Positions 1 to 8,854 are shown, counted from the stretch's first letter. The stretch: 44,127 nt of DNA from an uncultured Bacilli bacterium (GCA_934086145.1 CAKOHV010000015.1:1-44127); one strand, 5' to 3'. Notes: generated by a model not told the origin, from the letters alone. Numbers and translations are program-made.

Positions 1-80
1 GCAACAGGGGTAGAATTTACTCCCATGGTAAATGCAACCCTTTTTATCAGGGGTGGAATTTACTTTGAAATTTCAGGTAG
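1..80. mobile_element. Probable IS21-family terminal repeats (element end)
   Basis: Two near-identical direct repeats, AGGGGTNGAATTTACT, lie at 6-21 and 49-64, and the second runs on as TTGAAATTTCA to about 74. Repeated terminal blocks of this type are typical of IS21-family element ends, which bind the transposase at several sites. No transposase is inside the window, so this would be only the end of an element lying to the left, or a remnant. The family call rests on resemblance alone. Confidence 0.4.
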
Positions 81-113
81 TTGCGAGAATTTTTTATAAA
101 AATCAATTTGTAC

Positions 114-142
114 TTGCTTGCTTATAAAATATATAGTATAAT
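114..142 (+). promoter_or_regulatory. Promoter of the 5S rRNA gene
   Basis: TTGCTT (114-119), a 17-nt spacer and TATAAT (137-142) put the start of transcription at about 149-151, exactly where the 5S sequence begins. The 5S gene therefore appears to have its own promoter rather than being the tail of a 16S-23S-5S operon. Confidence 0.7.
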
Positions 143-150
143 TAAATTAT

Positions 151-249
151 TGGTGACGATTGCTAAGTGGATACACCTCTTCCCATCCCGAACAGAGAAG
201 TTAAGCACTTATACGCCGAAGATAGTATATGCGAAAATAGGTAGTCGCC
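151..249 (+). rRNA. rrf: 5S ribosomal RNA, short form (about 99 nt)
   Basis: Conserved 5S blocks appear in order: GGTGACGAT (5' side of helix I), TTCCCATCCCGAACAGAGAAG and AAGTTAAGC (helix III and loop region), CGCCGA, then GGTAGTCGCC, which closes helix I against the 5' end. The length is about 99 nt, against 107-117 nt in most bacteria. The loss is in the helix IV/loop D arm, where only GATAGTATATGCGAAAATAG stands between CGCCGA and the closing strand. A T-run (250-258) directly after helix I can serve as terminator. No 23S sequence lies upstream within the window. A reading frame at 81-347 crosses this RNA and is not a gene. Confidence 0.9.
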
Positions 250-350
250 TTTTTTTTTGCATAAAAATATTTAGCAATCGTTCAATACTTAGAAAAAATA
301 ATTTTACTATTTTTTTTAGAAAATTTGTAAAACTTATAGCTTTGTAATTA

Positions 351-359
351 TGCTATAAT
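351..359 (+). promoter_or_regulatory. Extended -10 promoter for topB
   Basis: TGCTATAAT is an extended -10 (TGN plus TATAAT) 47 nt before the topB start. No good -35 box is visible at 17 nt, as expected for this promoter class. Confidence 0.55.
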
Positions 360-405
360 AGGAATGCTAATTTGAGGTTGCTGCCAAAATAGTAAGGAAT
401 GATAG

Positions 406-2526
406 ATGATGATTTTAATAATAGCGGAAAAACCATCACTTGCTAGAAATATAGTAAGTGCAATAGGAACTATGAAAAGAAATGATGGGTATTATTCTAA
501 TCCAAACTATTTAGTGACGTGGGCTTTTGGTCATTTATTTTCATTGGTTGATATTGAAGAATATGATCAGAATGAATCTCCTAATACCAAATGGAAAATG
601 GATAATTTACCATGTTTTCCAAAAGTTTTTAAGTTTGATTTGAGAAAAGACAGTACCAAAAAAATTGATGCTGGTGTTCAAAAACAATTTAATATAATTA
701 AAGCTTTATGCAATCGTGAGGATGTTACTAAAATTGTTAATGCTGGAGACTCTGATCGTGAGGGAGAGATAATTGTTCGTTTATGTATCCATAATGCTTT
801 AAATAGTGAAAAAGAAATATATCGTTTATGGTTACCTGATCAAACTAGTGAAACAATTACACAAGGTCTTAAAGAAATGAAATTAGATAAAGAATATGAT
901 AATTTAGCTAATGAAGGCTTTGCTAGAACATATATAGATTGGTTATATGGGGTTAATTTAACAAGGTATGCAACCTTAAAAACGGGAACTTTATTGAGAG
1001 TGGGAAGAGTAATAATTCCAATTGTTAAAGCAATTTATGATAGAGATATGGCTATACGTAACTTCAAACCGGAGATATATTATGGAATGTGGAGTAATGA
1101 AGAAACAAATGGAGAAGTTGTTGAATTAAATAGTAAAGAAAAATTTGATAAAAATAAACAAAAAAAAGCTTTAGAATTATGTGAAATGTATAATAGTGTT
1201 GAAGCGATAGTTACATCAAAAAAAGTGAAAAAAGATACTTTGAATCCTCCGAAGCTATTTTCTTTAACTAAATTACAAAATCTGTTAGGAAAGAAATATA
1301 AAATAGCAATGGATAAATCTTTAGAAATAGTTCAAAAGTTGTATGAAAATGGGTTCCTAACTTATCCAAGAACAAATTCTGAGTATTTAGCTGTTGCTGA
1401 AAAAGATAAAGTAAAAAAGATTCTTGAAAATATAGCTAAAATAGGTTATTCAGTAGAATTTAAAGATAAAAAAACAATTTTTGATGATAGTAAAATTGAA
1501 TCCCATTCTGCAATTACTCCAACATATAAGATTCCTAGCAAAGATAATTTAACTGAGGAAGAATTCCTAGTTTATCAAACAATCTTTAAACGATTTGTTG
1601 CAGTTTTTTGTAGTAATGATTGTAAAATCGAAAAAACAGAGATAAAAATAAATGTTGGAAATTTCGAAGAATTTGTTTTAAAAGGAACAATAATTAAAGA
1701 AGTTGGGTGGACAAAGTTTGAAAAGCCGGCAACGAAAGATAAAATATTACCGAATTTAGAAATTGGTGATAAAGTTAATACTTTGTTTAAGTTGAAAGAA
1801 AAAGAAACGACACCGCCTAAACATTATACGATTGAAACATTGAATAATTATTTAATGAATCCTTTTAAAGATGATAAAAAAGAATTAGAAGAAAAACAAG
1901 AAAATGGTGAAGAAATTGATGATACGGAAGATTATAAAGCCATATTTGAAGGATTAGAATTAGGAACAGAAGCAACAAGAACAGGAATTATAGATAATGC
2001 CAAAAAGTCATCTTACATTGCCTTAAAAAAAGATGTTTATACAATTTTGCCAAATGGTGAGTATTTAATAAATTCTTTGATGCAAATGAATATTTCGATG
2101 GATAAGTATAAGACAAGTGAAATGGGCAAAGCCTTAAAAAAAGTTTACAAAAATGAAATAACAGTTGAAGATTCAGTTACTTTAGCTAAGCAAGAAATTC
2201 AAGAAGTCTTTAAGAAAAATGAGGAGTCATTGGAACGTGATACAGATATAGGCTTTTTTGGCGATATTGTTGGTAAATGTCCATTGTGTGGTAATGATGT
2301 GGTAAGAAATCGTTATGCTTATGGTTGCCGTGATTATCAAAATTGTAGGTTTAAAATAAATACATTTATTTGTGGTCGAGCTATTTCTAAAAAGAACGTT
2401 GAAAAATTACTTACAGATGGAGTTACCTCGAATATCGAAGGTTTCATTTCAAAAAGTGGGAAAAATTTTAATAGTAAATTGAAACTTAATGAAGAAAAAA
2501 ATGTTATTTTTGACTTTAGTAATTAG
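406..2526 (+). CDS. topB: DNA topoisomerase III (type IA)
   Basis: A type IA topoisomerase that passes single strands through a transient 5'-phosphotyrosine break and so decatenates and relaxes negatively supercoiled DNA in the cytoplasm. The 706 residues begin with the Toprim opening ILIIAEKPSLARNI. The acidic Toprim motif NAGDSDREGEI is near residues 111-121, and the active-site tyrosine is Tyr320 in FLTYPRTNS. A C-terminal four-cysteine zinc knuckle (CPLCGN...CRDYQNC, about residues 625-647) precedes a short tail. Length is typical of Bacillota TopB. Two adjacent ATGs (406, 409) follow TAAGGA, and the first is used here. It stands alone between the 5S gene and an unknown gene. TopB paralogues are common on conjugative elements, but no conjugation genes are visible here. 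Confidence 0.95.
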   Translation: MMILIIAEKPSLARNIVSAIGTMKRNDGYYSNPNYLVTWAFGHLFSLVDIEEYDQNESPNTKWKMDNLPCFPKVFKFDLRKDSTKKIDAGVQKQFNIIKALCNREDVTKIVNAGDSDREGEIIVRLCIHNALNSEKEIYRLWLPDQTSETITQGLKEMKLDKEYDNLANEGFARTYIDWLYGVNLTRYATLKTGTLLRVGRVIIPIVKAIYDRDMAIRNFKPEIYYGMWSNEETNGEVVELNSKEKFDKNKQKKALELCEMYNSVEAIVTSKKVKKDTLNPPKLFSLTKLQNLLGKKYKIAMDKSLEIVQKLYENGFLTYPRTNSEYLAVAEKDKVKKILENIAKIGYSVEFKDKKTIFDDSKIESHSAITPTYKIPSKDNLTEEEFLVYQTIFKRFVAVFCSNDCKIEKTEIKINVGNFEEFVLKGTIIKEVGWTKFEKPATKDKILPNLEIGDKVNTLFKLKEKETTPPKHYTIETLNNYLMNPFKDDKKELEEKQENGEEIDDTEDYKAIFEGLELGTEATRTGIIDNAKKSSYIALKKDVYTILPNGEYLINSLMQMNISMDKYKTSEMGKALKKVYKNEITVEDSVTLAKQEIQEVFKKNEESLERDTDIGFFGDIVGKCPLCGNDVVRNRYAYGCRDYQNCRFKINTFICGRAISKKNVEKLLTDGVTSNIEGFISKSGKNFNSKLKLNEEKNVIFDFSN

Positions 2527-2551
2527 GTTGAATAATATTAATACTTATTTA

Positions 2552-2560
2552 TGATATAAT
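2552..2560 (+). promoter_or_regulatory. Extended -10 promoter before the conserved unknown gene
   Basis: TGATATAAT ends 19 nt before the ATG at 2580. Transcription would start at about 2567, which rules out the in-frame ATG at 2565 and favours 2580. Confidence 0.5.
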
Positions 2561-2579
2561 TTTAATGGTGGTAGCTATT

Positions 2580-3734
2580 ATGATAGAAGAAATTTTTATA
2601 GAATTAGTGAAAGAAGCAGCTAATGGAGCTGTAGTAATTGATTTAGAAACATGGCCGATTGCTTTTAATACATGTATTGAAAATGATAAGCAAAATTTTT
2701 ATATGAATGAGCAGAATTTATCAACTTTAGTAATAAATGATAAAGAACAATTTTATGAATTATTAACTGAATATATAATGTTAGAATTAAATAGTCCAAG
2801 AAAAATACCAAGATATCTTTTAGATAACGAAAAAGATAAAATCAAGTATATTATGGCTTATTTGTTTGTCAATGCAACAGTTGATGATTTTACAAATCCT
2901 TGTGCATTTATAAAAAGAAGAATGAGCTTTTTGAATGATGATACCTTTTCTTATTTAAATCAAGGAATAGAAGTAGATATTGGAACGCATTTCTTTGACA
3001 GTAAATTAGCCATTAAAAATAGTATGCATAGTATTGCGATGGAAACGCCTTACAAAATAGATATTAGTTTAGTTAATGAAGTGGGAGACGAAAAGGTTAG
3101 ATATGATTTAGCTACAGTTACTTATGGTATTGCAGAGGAAAATGGTGAAAAAGTTTGCTATATTTATAGTTTGATGAAACCTAAAAGAAAACAAGTACTT
3201 AGTAAAGAAGATGAGTATTTTGATAAGAAAATAGCTCGTAAATTATATAAATTAAATGATGGAATAGAACGTTATGAGATGAATGAATATTTTGATTATA
3301 AAGAAGGTAATTTTAAGTATTATCCAGAGGGAAATATAACTGATGTAACGCCGTCGTTTGTACTTTCGCTAAATGTATTTATGTCTTTGCTTCAAAAAGA
3401 AATGATAACTAAAGTAAAGGGTGTTCCTTATTTACCATTAAGGTATTTATCACGTGATTTAACAGCTAATTTGTATGATGAAGATAAAAAATATCAATTG
3501 AAATTACGAAATGATTCAATACAAGAAAATGTAACTAATAAATTCGTAAGAACATTTCGTCGTTTAGAATTTCATAATCCAGATATGCATATAGAAACTT
3601 ATCCTTATGAGGCTTCCGAATATTTAGAAATAAATTTAAAATCTAAAGAACATATGATTAATAATCAGATTTTGGAAGATATAGCTACTGCAGTTTGTGA
3701 TTATGATGATGTATTACAAAAAGGTTCTATTTAA
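2580..3734 (+). CDS. Conserved hypothetical protein, 384 aa, next to CRISPR-Cas
   Basis: I do not recognise this protein. It has no signal peptide, no obvious membrane segment and no nucleotide-binding or catalytic motif I can name. It is a soluble, acidic, mixed alpha/beta-looking sequence beginning MIEEIFIELVKEAANGAVVI, with many charged residues. The ATG at 2580 is preferred over the one at 2565: GGTGGT at 2567-2572 is well spaced as its ribosome binding site, and a -10 box ends at 2560. The gene ends in its own terminator, so it is not cotranscribed by design with cas9, and proximity is the only link to the CRISPR locus. Possible roles are left open. Confidence 0.75.
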   Translation: MIEEIFIELVKEAANGAVVIDLETWPIAFNTCIENDKQNFYMNEQNLSTLVINDKEQFYELLTEYIMLELNSPRKIPRYLLDNEKDKIKYIMAYLFVNATVDDFTNPCAFIKRRMSFLNDDTFSYLNQGIEVDIGTHFFDSKLAIKNSMHSIAMETPYKIDISLVNEVGDEKVRYDLATVTYGIAEENGEKVCYIYSLMKPKRKQVLSKEDEYFDKKIARKLYKLNDGIERYEMNEYFDYKEGNFKYYPEGNITDVTPSFVLSLNVFMSLLQKEMITKVKGVPYLPLRYLSRDLTANLYDEDKKYQLKLRNDSIQENVTNKFVRTFRRLEFHNPDMHIETYPYEASEYLEINLKSKEHMINNQILEDIATAVCDYDDVLQKGSI

Positions 3735-3746
3735 TAGAATTTTTTT
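3725..3746 (+). terminator. Intrinsic terminator of the conserved unknown gene
   Basis: TTCTAT, a TTA loop and ATAGAA form a perfect 6-bp stem followed by seven T. The hairpin overlaps the stop codon of the upstream gene. Confidence 0.75.
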
Positions 3747-3781
3747 GTTGAGAAAGAATCTTTTAAAACTTTAAAGGATGA

Positions 3782-3790
3782 TGTTATAAT
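3782..3790 (+). promoter_or_regulatory. Probable cas9 operon promoter (extended -10)
   Basis: TGTTATAAT lies between the upstream terminator and cas9, with a weak TTTAAA 17 nt further up. A start near 3797 would give a leader of about 142 nt that crosses the whole tracrRNA gene in antisense. No better cas9 promoter is visible between 3791 and 3939. Confidence 0.5.
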
Positions 3791-3819
3791 GGATTTAGGA
3801 AGATGAGATATTTTGAGTC

Positions 3820-3904
3820 AAAAAAAGGACTGCTAAACAGTCGCAAACATTTAGGGTCAAACCTTTATTTTAACTCTCTATGTCATCTTAAATGGTATTA
3901 AGAC
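3820..3904 (-). ncRNA. tracrRNA (about 85 nt)
   Basis: Read on the - strand, the RNA opens with an anti-repeat complementary to the CRISPR repeat (GUCUUAAUACCAUUUAAG, then AUGACAUAGA). It continues with GAGUUAAAAU, the lower stem opposite the GUUUUA of the repeat. Pairing leaves GA on the crRNA opposite GAGU on the tracrRNA, the same 2/4 bulge seen in the Streptococcus pyogenes guide. A small nexus follows (AGG...CCU around GGUUUGACC). The last hairpin is GACUG-UUUAG-CAGUC with a U7 tail, serving as terminator. Only two hairpins follow the duplex, so it is compact. On the + strand the same DNA reads as a degenerate CRISPR repeat at about 3867-3904. Confidence 0.9.
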
Positions 3905-3910
3905 AACTTA

Positions 3911-3939
3911 ATATTAACAAAAAGTGGGAGGTAAGTCAA
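3911..3939 (-). promoter_or_regulatory. tracrRNA promoter, overlapping the cas9 ribosome binding site
   Basis: On the - strand, TTGACT (3934-3939), a 17-nt spacer and TAATAT (3911-3916) place the start at about 3904, at the first base of the anti-repeat. The -35 box includes the first base of the cas9 ATG, and the spacer covers its GGGAGG ribosome binding site. A second - strand TATAAT at 3946-3951, inside cas9, could give a longer form. Confidence 0.75.
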
Positions 3940-6900
3940 TGAATAATTATAATATTGGATTAGATATTGGAACATCATCTGTTGGATGGGCTGTTGTAAG
4001 TGATGAAACAAATAAGGTTATGAAAAAAGGTGGCAAAGCCTTATGGGGAGTAAGATTATTTGAGGAAGCTAATCCTGCGGTAGATAGAAGAAATAAACGA
4101 GGTACAAGACGTAGATTTGATCGACGAAGAGAACGAATTAGACTTTTACATGAAGAATTTAAAAATGAAATTAACAAGGTTGATAGTAACTTTTTTCAGA
4201 AATTAGCTGAATCTAAATATGTAGATGAAGATAAGACAAATAAGACAGTTGAAATTAGTAAGGAAGAAAAACGTTTAATAAAGAAATATAACAAGAAATA
4301 TCCAACTATTTATCATTTGCGTCAAAAATTAATGAATTCAAATGAGCAAGTGGATATTAGATTAGTTTATCTGGCTATTCATCATATCATTAAATATCGT
4401 GGAAATTTTATTTATGAAGGTAAGTCATTTAATGTTAATAATCTTGATATATCTGGTAAACTACAGGAAATATTTGCTTCTTTAAGTGAAAATGTTGATG
4501 AATTAGACATATCAGAAGATTGTATAAGTAGTATTGATTATGAAAAAATAGTTGCAATTTTTAATGAGACATTAAAACTTGATTTAAAAAGGAATTTGAC
4601 TAATGAACTAAAGGGTTACTCTATAAATAAAAATTTTATTAGTGAATTTTGTAAATTAATTTTAGGAAATAAATTTAGTGTAAAAAAATTATTTAATTTA
4701 GAAATTGAGGGAGATGTATCTTTAAGTTTTAGTGGCACTGATTATGAAGATAAAGTTGGAGACTTAGGTAATTTACTTAATGATTATTTAGATATTTTAG
4801 AAAATCTAAAAGAATTATATGATATGATATTTTTGAAAAAAATTTTTAGCGGTAGTAAAGAGACTACCATATCTGGTTTGATGGTCGAAAGATATGAGCA
4901 ACATAAAAAAGATTTAAAAATATTAAAGGATGCATTTAAAGGTGATAGAAGCATCTATAATAAAATTTTTAGAAGTAAAAAAGTTATAAATAAAGATGAT
5001 GATATGTGTTTATATGATTTATACATTCATAATAAAAAGGAAACAAGTGATTTTGTTACTGAGTTAGAGAATCAATTTAAAAGTAATGGTTTATTTGATA
5101 TGTGTGATGAAGACTTTTTAATACGTTTAAAAAATAAGGAAATCTTACCAAGGGTTACTAGTAAAGAAAATGGTAAATATCCCTATCAATTAAATAGAGA
5201 TGAATTAATTAAGATAATTGAAAATCAAGGTGAATACTATCCTTTCTTATTAAACAAAACTAAGGATAATACTTATAAGTTAGTAAAATTATTAGAGTTT
5301 AAAATTCCATATTTTGTTGGTCCTTTAGTATCAAAAGAGCAATCTGAAAATGCTTGGATGATTAGAAATGAAGGTAAGGATCATGTACATATAGATCCTT
5401 ATAATTTTGATGAGGTTGTCAATAAAGATCAAACAGCTGAATGCTTTATAAAACGAATGATTTCACATTGTACATATCTTTTAAGTGAGGAGGCTTTACC
5501 TAATTATTCAATTTTATATTCAAAATTTAAAGTTTTAAATGAATTAAAACAAATAAAGGTTAATGGTGAACGTTTAACGCAAGAACAACAACATAAAATA
5601 ATTGAAGAATTATTTATGAAAAATACTGGTACTATAACTGAAAATAAATTTAGAGATTTTCTTCTTGAAAATTTAGATTATACTTTTTGTAAAAATGAGT
5701 TAAGAATAACAGGTTTTTCAGCTGATGGTAAGTTTGCTAATAATATGCAAAGTTATGTTGATTTCTTTGGTGAAAATGGTATTTTCAATGGAACAAGTTA
5801 TGACATTGATGATGCTGAAAAAATTATTGAATGGATAACAATTTTTGATGATAAGGATATCTTAGAAAGAAAAGTAAAAAATGAGTATCCAGAGTTAAAC
5901 AAAGATCAATATAATACTCAACTAAAAAGTATTTTAAGTAAGAAATATAGTGGTTGGGGACGTTTATCTAAAAAACTTTTGGTGGAACTTGTTGTTAAAG
6001 ATAAGGAAACTAATATTCCTAAGTCAATAATGGATTTGATGTATGAAACTGATAAAAATTTTATGCAGATTATTAATGATGATGAATATGGTTTTCAAAA
6101 ATTAATTGCCGAAAAAAATAAAGTAAAAAAAATTCAAGATTTATCTTATGATGTTGTCGAAAACTTAGTTACATCGCCAGCTACTAAAAGGGGAATCTAT
6201 CAAGCTTTAAAAGTTGTAAAAGAAATAACTGATTATATGGGATATGAACCACGAAATATTATGGTTGAGATGGCTCGTGGTGATGAGAAAAAAGTCAGAA
6301 AAGATGACCATAAAAAATACTTGCAAAAGCTATATGAAAATATTAAGGAAGAACTAGATGATAATTATAAAACAGTAAGAAAAGAATTAGAAGCAGAAGA
6401 AAAAATCGATACTGATAAATTGTATTTGTATTATTTACAAGAAGGCAAATGCTTATATTGTGGAAAAGCAATTGATGTTTCGGATATGAAAACTAATAAT
6501 AGTGATTACGAAATTGATCATATTTTACCTAGAACTTTAGTTAAAGATGATTCATGGGATAATAGAGCATTGGTATGTCGCAATCATAATCAACAAAAGG
6601 GAGCTTCACTTGTTTTACCAAGTGAATTTAGAAAGAATATGAAGGTTATCTGGACTCATTTGAAAAATAATAAATTAATGAGTAATAAAAAGTTCTATAA
6701 TTTAACCAGAAAAACTTATAGTGAAGAAGATATTAAAGGCTTCATTAATAGACAATTAGTTGAAACCAGACAAATTACCAAACATGTTGCTAATATATTA
6801 GGAAATTTTTATCCTAAAACTAAGATAGTTTACTTTAAAGCTGGAATATCTAGTAGTTATCGAGATAAATATGAGTTATTTAAATTTAGAGATATTAATG

Positions 6901-7985
6901 ATTATCATCATGCTCACGATGCTTATCTTGCTGCGACATTAGGAAATTATCAAGAAAAATACTTACACTATGATTTAAATTATGATAGGATAAACGAATT
7001 TAATGAAAAATTATTAAATAATAAAGACTATAGAAGATTACATTATGGAATTGTAGTTAATAGTTTAGATGAAGAGTTTCAGGATGCTTTTGCTGAAATT
7101 GCTCCAAGATTAATAAATAAGACAACTGGTGAATTGTTTGATGTAAAAAAATTTAATCATTTGATAGAAGACACATTATATAGAAATGATATTTTGATTA
7201 GTAGAAAGACAGAAATAGGAACTGGTAAACTTTGTAAAGAAACAATTTATAAAAAGGGTGTTGGTAATATTAAAATAAAAGGTAATATGCCAACAGAAAT
7301 ATATGGTGGCTATTTAAATATAGAAACAGCGTACTTAACATTTGTAAAATATGGTAAAAAAACTAAATTAATTGGAATTCCTATAAGTATTGCAAATAGT
7401 AAGGAAAATGAAATAAAGTTGAATTTTTTGAAAGAACATTTAAATTTAACATCTTTAGACGATATTGAAATTTTAAAGGACAATATTCCATTTAATACAA
7501 AAATAATTCATAATGGTCAAGAAGTATATATAAATGGATATAGTGTTGCTTGTAAAGGATGTGAATTATCTAATGCACATCAATTTAAAATTAAAAAAAA
7601 TTTAATGAAAAAATGGAAGAATATGCTAAATAAAGTATATAAAAATAACTATGATGATATAGCTATAATAGATTTTGATAATGCAATTAGTTTTATTGCT
7701 TACTTATTTCAATGTAAGAATGAATATCCATTATTTTTAAAAGAGATAGCAAAGATTCAGGATAATATAAATTTAAGTGAATGTTCTTTTGAACAATTGG
7801 CTAATATAATTAAACAATTGTTAATGATTTATCATTGTAATAGTAAAAATGGAAATTTAAAAGAATTTGGATTAAGTGAGAGAATTGGTCGTCTTTCTGG
7901 AGCAAGGATAAATGATGGTAAATTTATATTTAATTCGATAACCGGTTTAAAAGAAAAAATACTAAATTATGAGGATGTGCAATGA
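3939..7985 (+). CDS. cas9: CRISPR-associated endonuclease Cas9 (type II-A)
   Basis: RNA-guided nuclease that cuts both DNA strands using crRNA and tracrRNA. The 1348 residues show RuvC-I (IGLDIGTSSVGWAVV, Asp9) and an arginine-rich bridge helix (RRNKRGTRRRFDRRRERIR). They also show RuvC-II (IMVEMARGD, Glu777), the HNH centre (EIDHILPRTL, His861; NHNQQKG) and RuvC-III (YHHAHDAYLAA, His991 and Asp994). All catalytic residues are intact. The C-terminal part (GGYLNIETAY onward) corresponds to the PAM-interacting region; the PAM cannot be read from sequence. A CLYCGK pair just before the HNH core, with a later VCRNH, suggests a metal knuckle that SpCas9 lacks. The ATG at 3939 follows GGGAGG; an in-frame GTG at 3924 lies upstream of that site. 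The stop overlaps the cas1 start as ATGA. Confidence 0.98.
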   Translation: MNNYNIGLDIGTSSVGWAVVSDETNKVMKKGGKALWGVRLFEEANPAVDRRNKRGTRRRFDRRRERIRLLHEEFKNEINKVDSNFFQKLAESKYVDEDKTNKTVEISKEEKRLIKKYNKKYPTIYHLRQKLMNSNEQVDIRLVYLAIHHIIKYRGNFIYEGKSFNVNNLDISGKLQEIFASLSENVDELDISEDCISSIDYEKIVAIFNETLKLDLKRNLTNELKGYSINKNFISEFCKLILGNKFSVKKLFNLEIEGDVSLSFSGTDYEDKVGDLGNLLNDYLDILENLKELYDMIFLKKIFSGSKETTISGLMVERYEQHKKDLKILKDAFKGDRSIYNKIFRSKKVINKDDDMCLYDLYIHNKKETSDFVTELENQFKSNGLFDMCDEDFLIRLKNKEILPRVTSKENGKYPYQLNRDELIKIIENQGEYYPFLLNKTKDNTYKLVKLLEFKIPYFVGPLVSKEQSENAWMIRNEGKDHVHIDPYNFDEVVNKDQTAECFIKRMISHCTYLLSEEALPNYSILYSKFKVLNELKQIKVNGERLTQEQQHKIIEELFMKNTGTITENKFRDFLLENLDYTFCKNELRITGFSADGKFANNMQSYVDFFGENGIFNGTSYDIDDAEKIIEWITIFDDKDILERKVKNEYPELNKDQYNTQLKSILSKKYSGWGRLSKKLLVELVVKDKETNIPKSIMDLMYETDKNFMQIINDDEYGFQKLIAEKNKVKKIQDLSYDVVENLVTSPATKRGIYQALKVVKEITDYMGYEPRNIMVEMARGDEKKVRKDDHKKYLQKLYENIKEELDDNYKTVRKELEAEEKIDTDKLYLYYLQEGKCLYCGKAIDVSDMKTNNSDYEIDHILPRTLVKDDSWDNRALVCRNHNQQKGASLVLPSEFRKNMKVIWTHLKNNKLMSNKKFYNLTRKTYSEEDIKGFINRQLVETRQITKHVANILGNFYPKTKIVYFKAGISSSYRDKYELFKFRDINDYHHAHDAYLAATLGNYQEKYLHYDLNYDRINEFNEKLLNNKDYRRLHYGIVVNSLDEEFQDAFAEIAPRLINKTTGELFDVKKFNHLIEDTLYRNDILISRKTEIGTGKLCKETIYKKGVGNIKIKGNMPTEIYGGYLNIETAYLTFVKYGKKTKLIGIPISIANSKENEIKLNFLKEHLNLTSLDDIEILKDNIPFNTKIIHNGQEVYINGYSVACKGCELSNAHQFKIKKNLMKKWKNMLNKVYKNNYDDIAIIDFDNAISFIAYLFQCKNEYPLFLKEIAKIQDNINLSECSFEQLANIIKQLLMIYHCNSKNGNLKEFGLSERIGRLSGARINDGKFIFNSITGLKEKILNYEDVQ

Positions 7986-8854
7986 GTTTTAGAACAGTAG
8001 TAATAACTAGGCAATCGAAAATAAGTTATAAAAATAGATTTTTGGTAGTTAAGCAAGATAATGATGAAAGGTATATTCATTTGTCAGAAATAGATACTAT
8101 TATAGTTGATTCTATTTCAGTATCTATTTCTGCTTATCTTTTAAAAGAAATTGCAGATGCCAAAATTAATATGATTTTTTGTGATGAAAAACATAATCCT
8201 TTCGGTGAGCTTTCTCCTTATTATTCTAGGCACAATACTAGTAAAAAAATAAAAGAGCAAATTGGATGGAAACAAACAGAGAAAGACAAGTTATGGTCAA
8301 AAATAGTAAAGAATAAAATTGTAAATCAATCAATGTTGCTTCAAAAAATAGGAGCACCTAAAAGTGAACTGGTTTTAAGTTATGTTGAAGAGGTTGTAGA
8401 TGGTGATAAAACTAATCGTGAAGGTCATTCAGCGAAAGTGTATTTCAATTCTTTATTTGGAAATAAGTTTGTTAGAAATAATAATGATAAAATTAATGCC
8501 GCTTTAAATTATGGTTATGCAATTTTATTGTCGACTGTTAACAAAGAGGTAGTTAGTAATGGTTATTTAACACAATTGGGTATTCATCACAAAAATGAAT
8601 TTAATGAATTTAATTTAACTTGTGATTTAATGGAGCCTTTTAGAGTTATTATAGATAATTTTGTTTACTATAATCAGGCACGAGAATTAGATACAAATTA
8701 TAAGTTAGATATAGTAAATATTTTTAATAATATATATAAGTATCAAGGTAAAAATTATGTACTAAAGGATATAATTGCTATGTTTGTGAAGAATACTTTA
8801 GATTCAATAAAAGATATTAATAATTATAAGGACTTTGTTTATTATGAGGGATAG
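7982..8854 (+). CDS. cas1: CRISPR-associated integrase Cas1
   Basis: Catalytic subunit of the Cas1-Cas2 integrase that inserts new spacers at the leader end of the array. The 290 residues have the usual two-part fold. The metal ligands are visible as the Glu of NREGHSAKVYF (near residue 145), the His of GIHHKNEFNEFNL and the acidic pair in CDLMEPFR. Length is normal for type II Cas1. The ATG overlaps the cas9 stop by 4 nt and cas2 begins inside its 3' end, so the genes are probably translationally coupled. In II-A systems Cas1 works with Cas2, Csn2 and Cas9, and all four are present and look intact. Confidence 0.97.
   Translation: MSFRTVVITRQSKISYKNRFLVVKQDNDERYIHLSEIDTIIVDSISVSISAYLLKEIADAKINMIFCDEKHNPFGELSPYYSRHNTSKKIKEQIGWKQTEKDKLWSKIVKNKIVNQSMLLQKIGAPKSELVLSYVEEVVDGDKTNREGHSAKVYFNSLFGNKFVRNNNDKINAALNYGYAILLSTVNKEVVSNGYLTQLGIHHKNEFNEFNLTCDLMEPFRVIIDNFVYYNQARELDTNYKLDIVNIFNNIYKYQGKNYVLKDIIAMFVKNTLDSIKDINNYKDFVYYEG

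Noticed and set aside
81..347. Open reading frame of 88 codons on +
   Set aside because: It runs through the 5S rRNA and its T-run and has no ribosome binding site.
3789..3806. Tiny frame MDLGR after the cas9 promoter
   Set aside because: Its ATG overlaps the -10 box, so it cannot be on the transcript.
3947..4177. Antisense frame within cas9
   Set aside because: Shadow of the cas9 coding strand; the same holds for antisense frames at 9059-9382, 9490-9726, 13353-13544, 17250-17474, 20153-20398 and 35831-36034.
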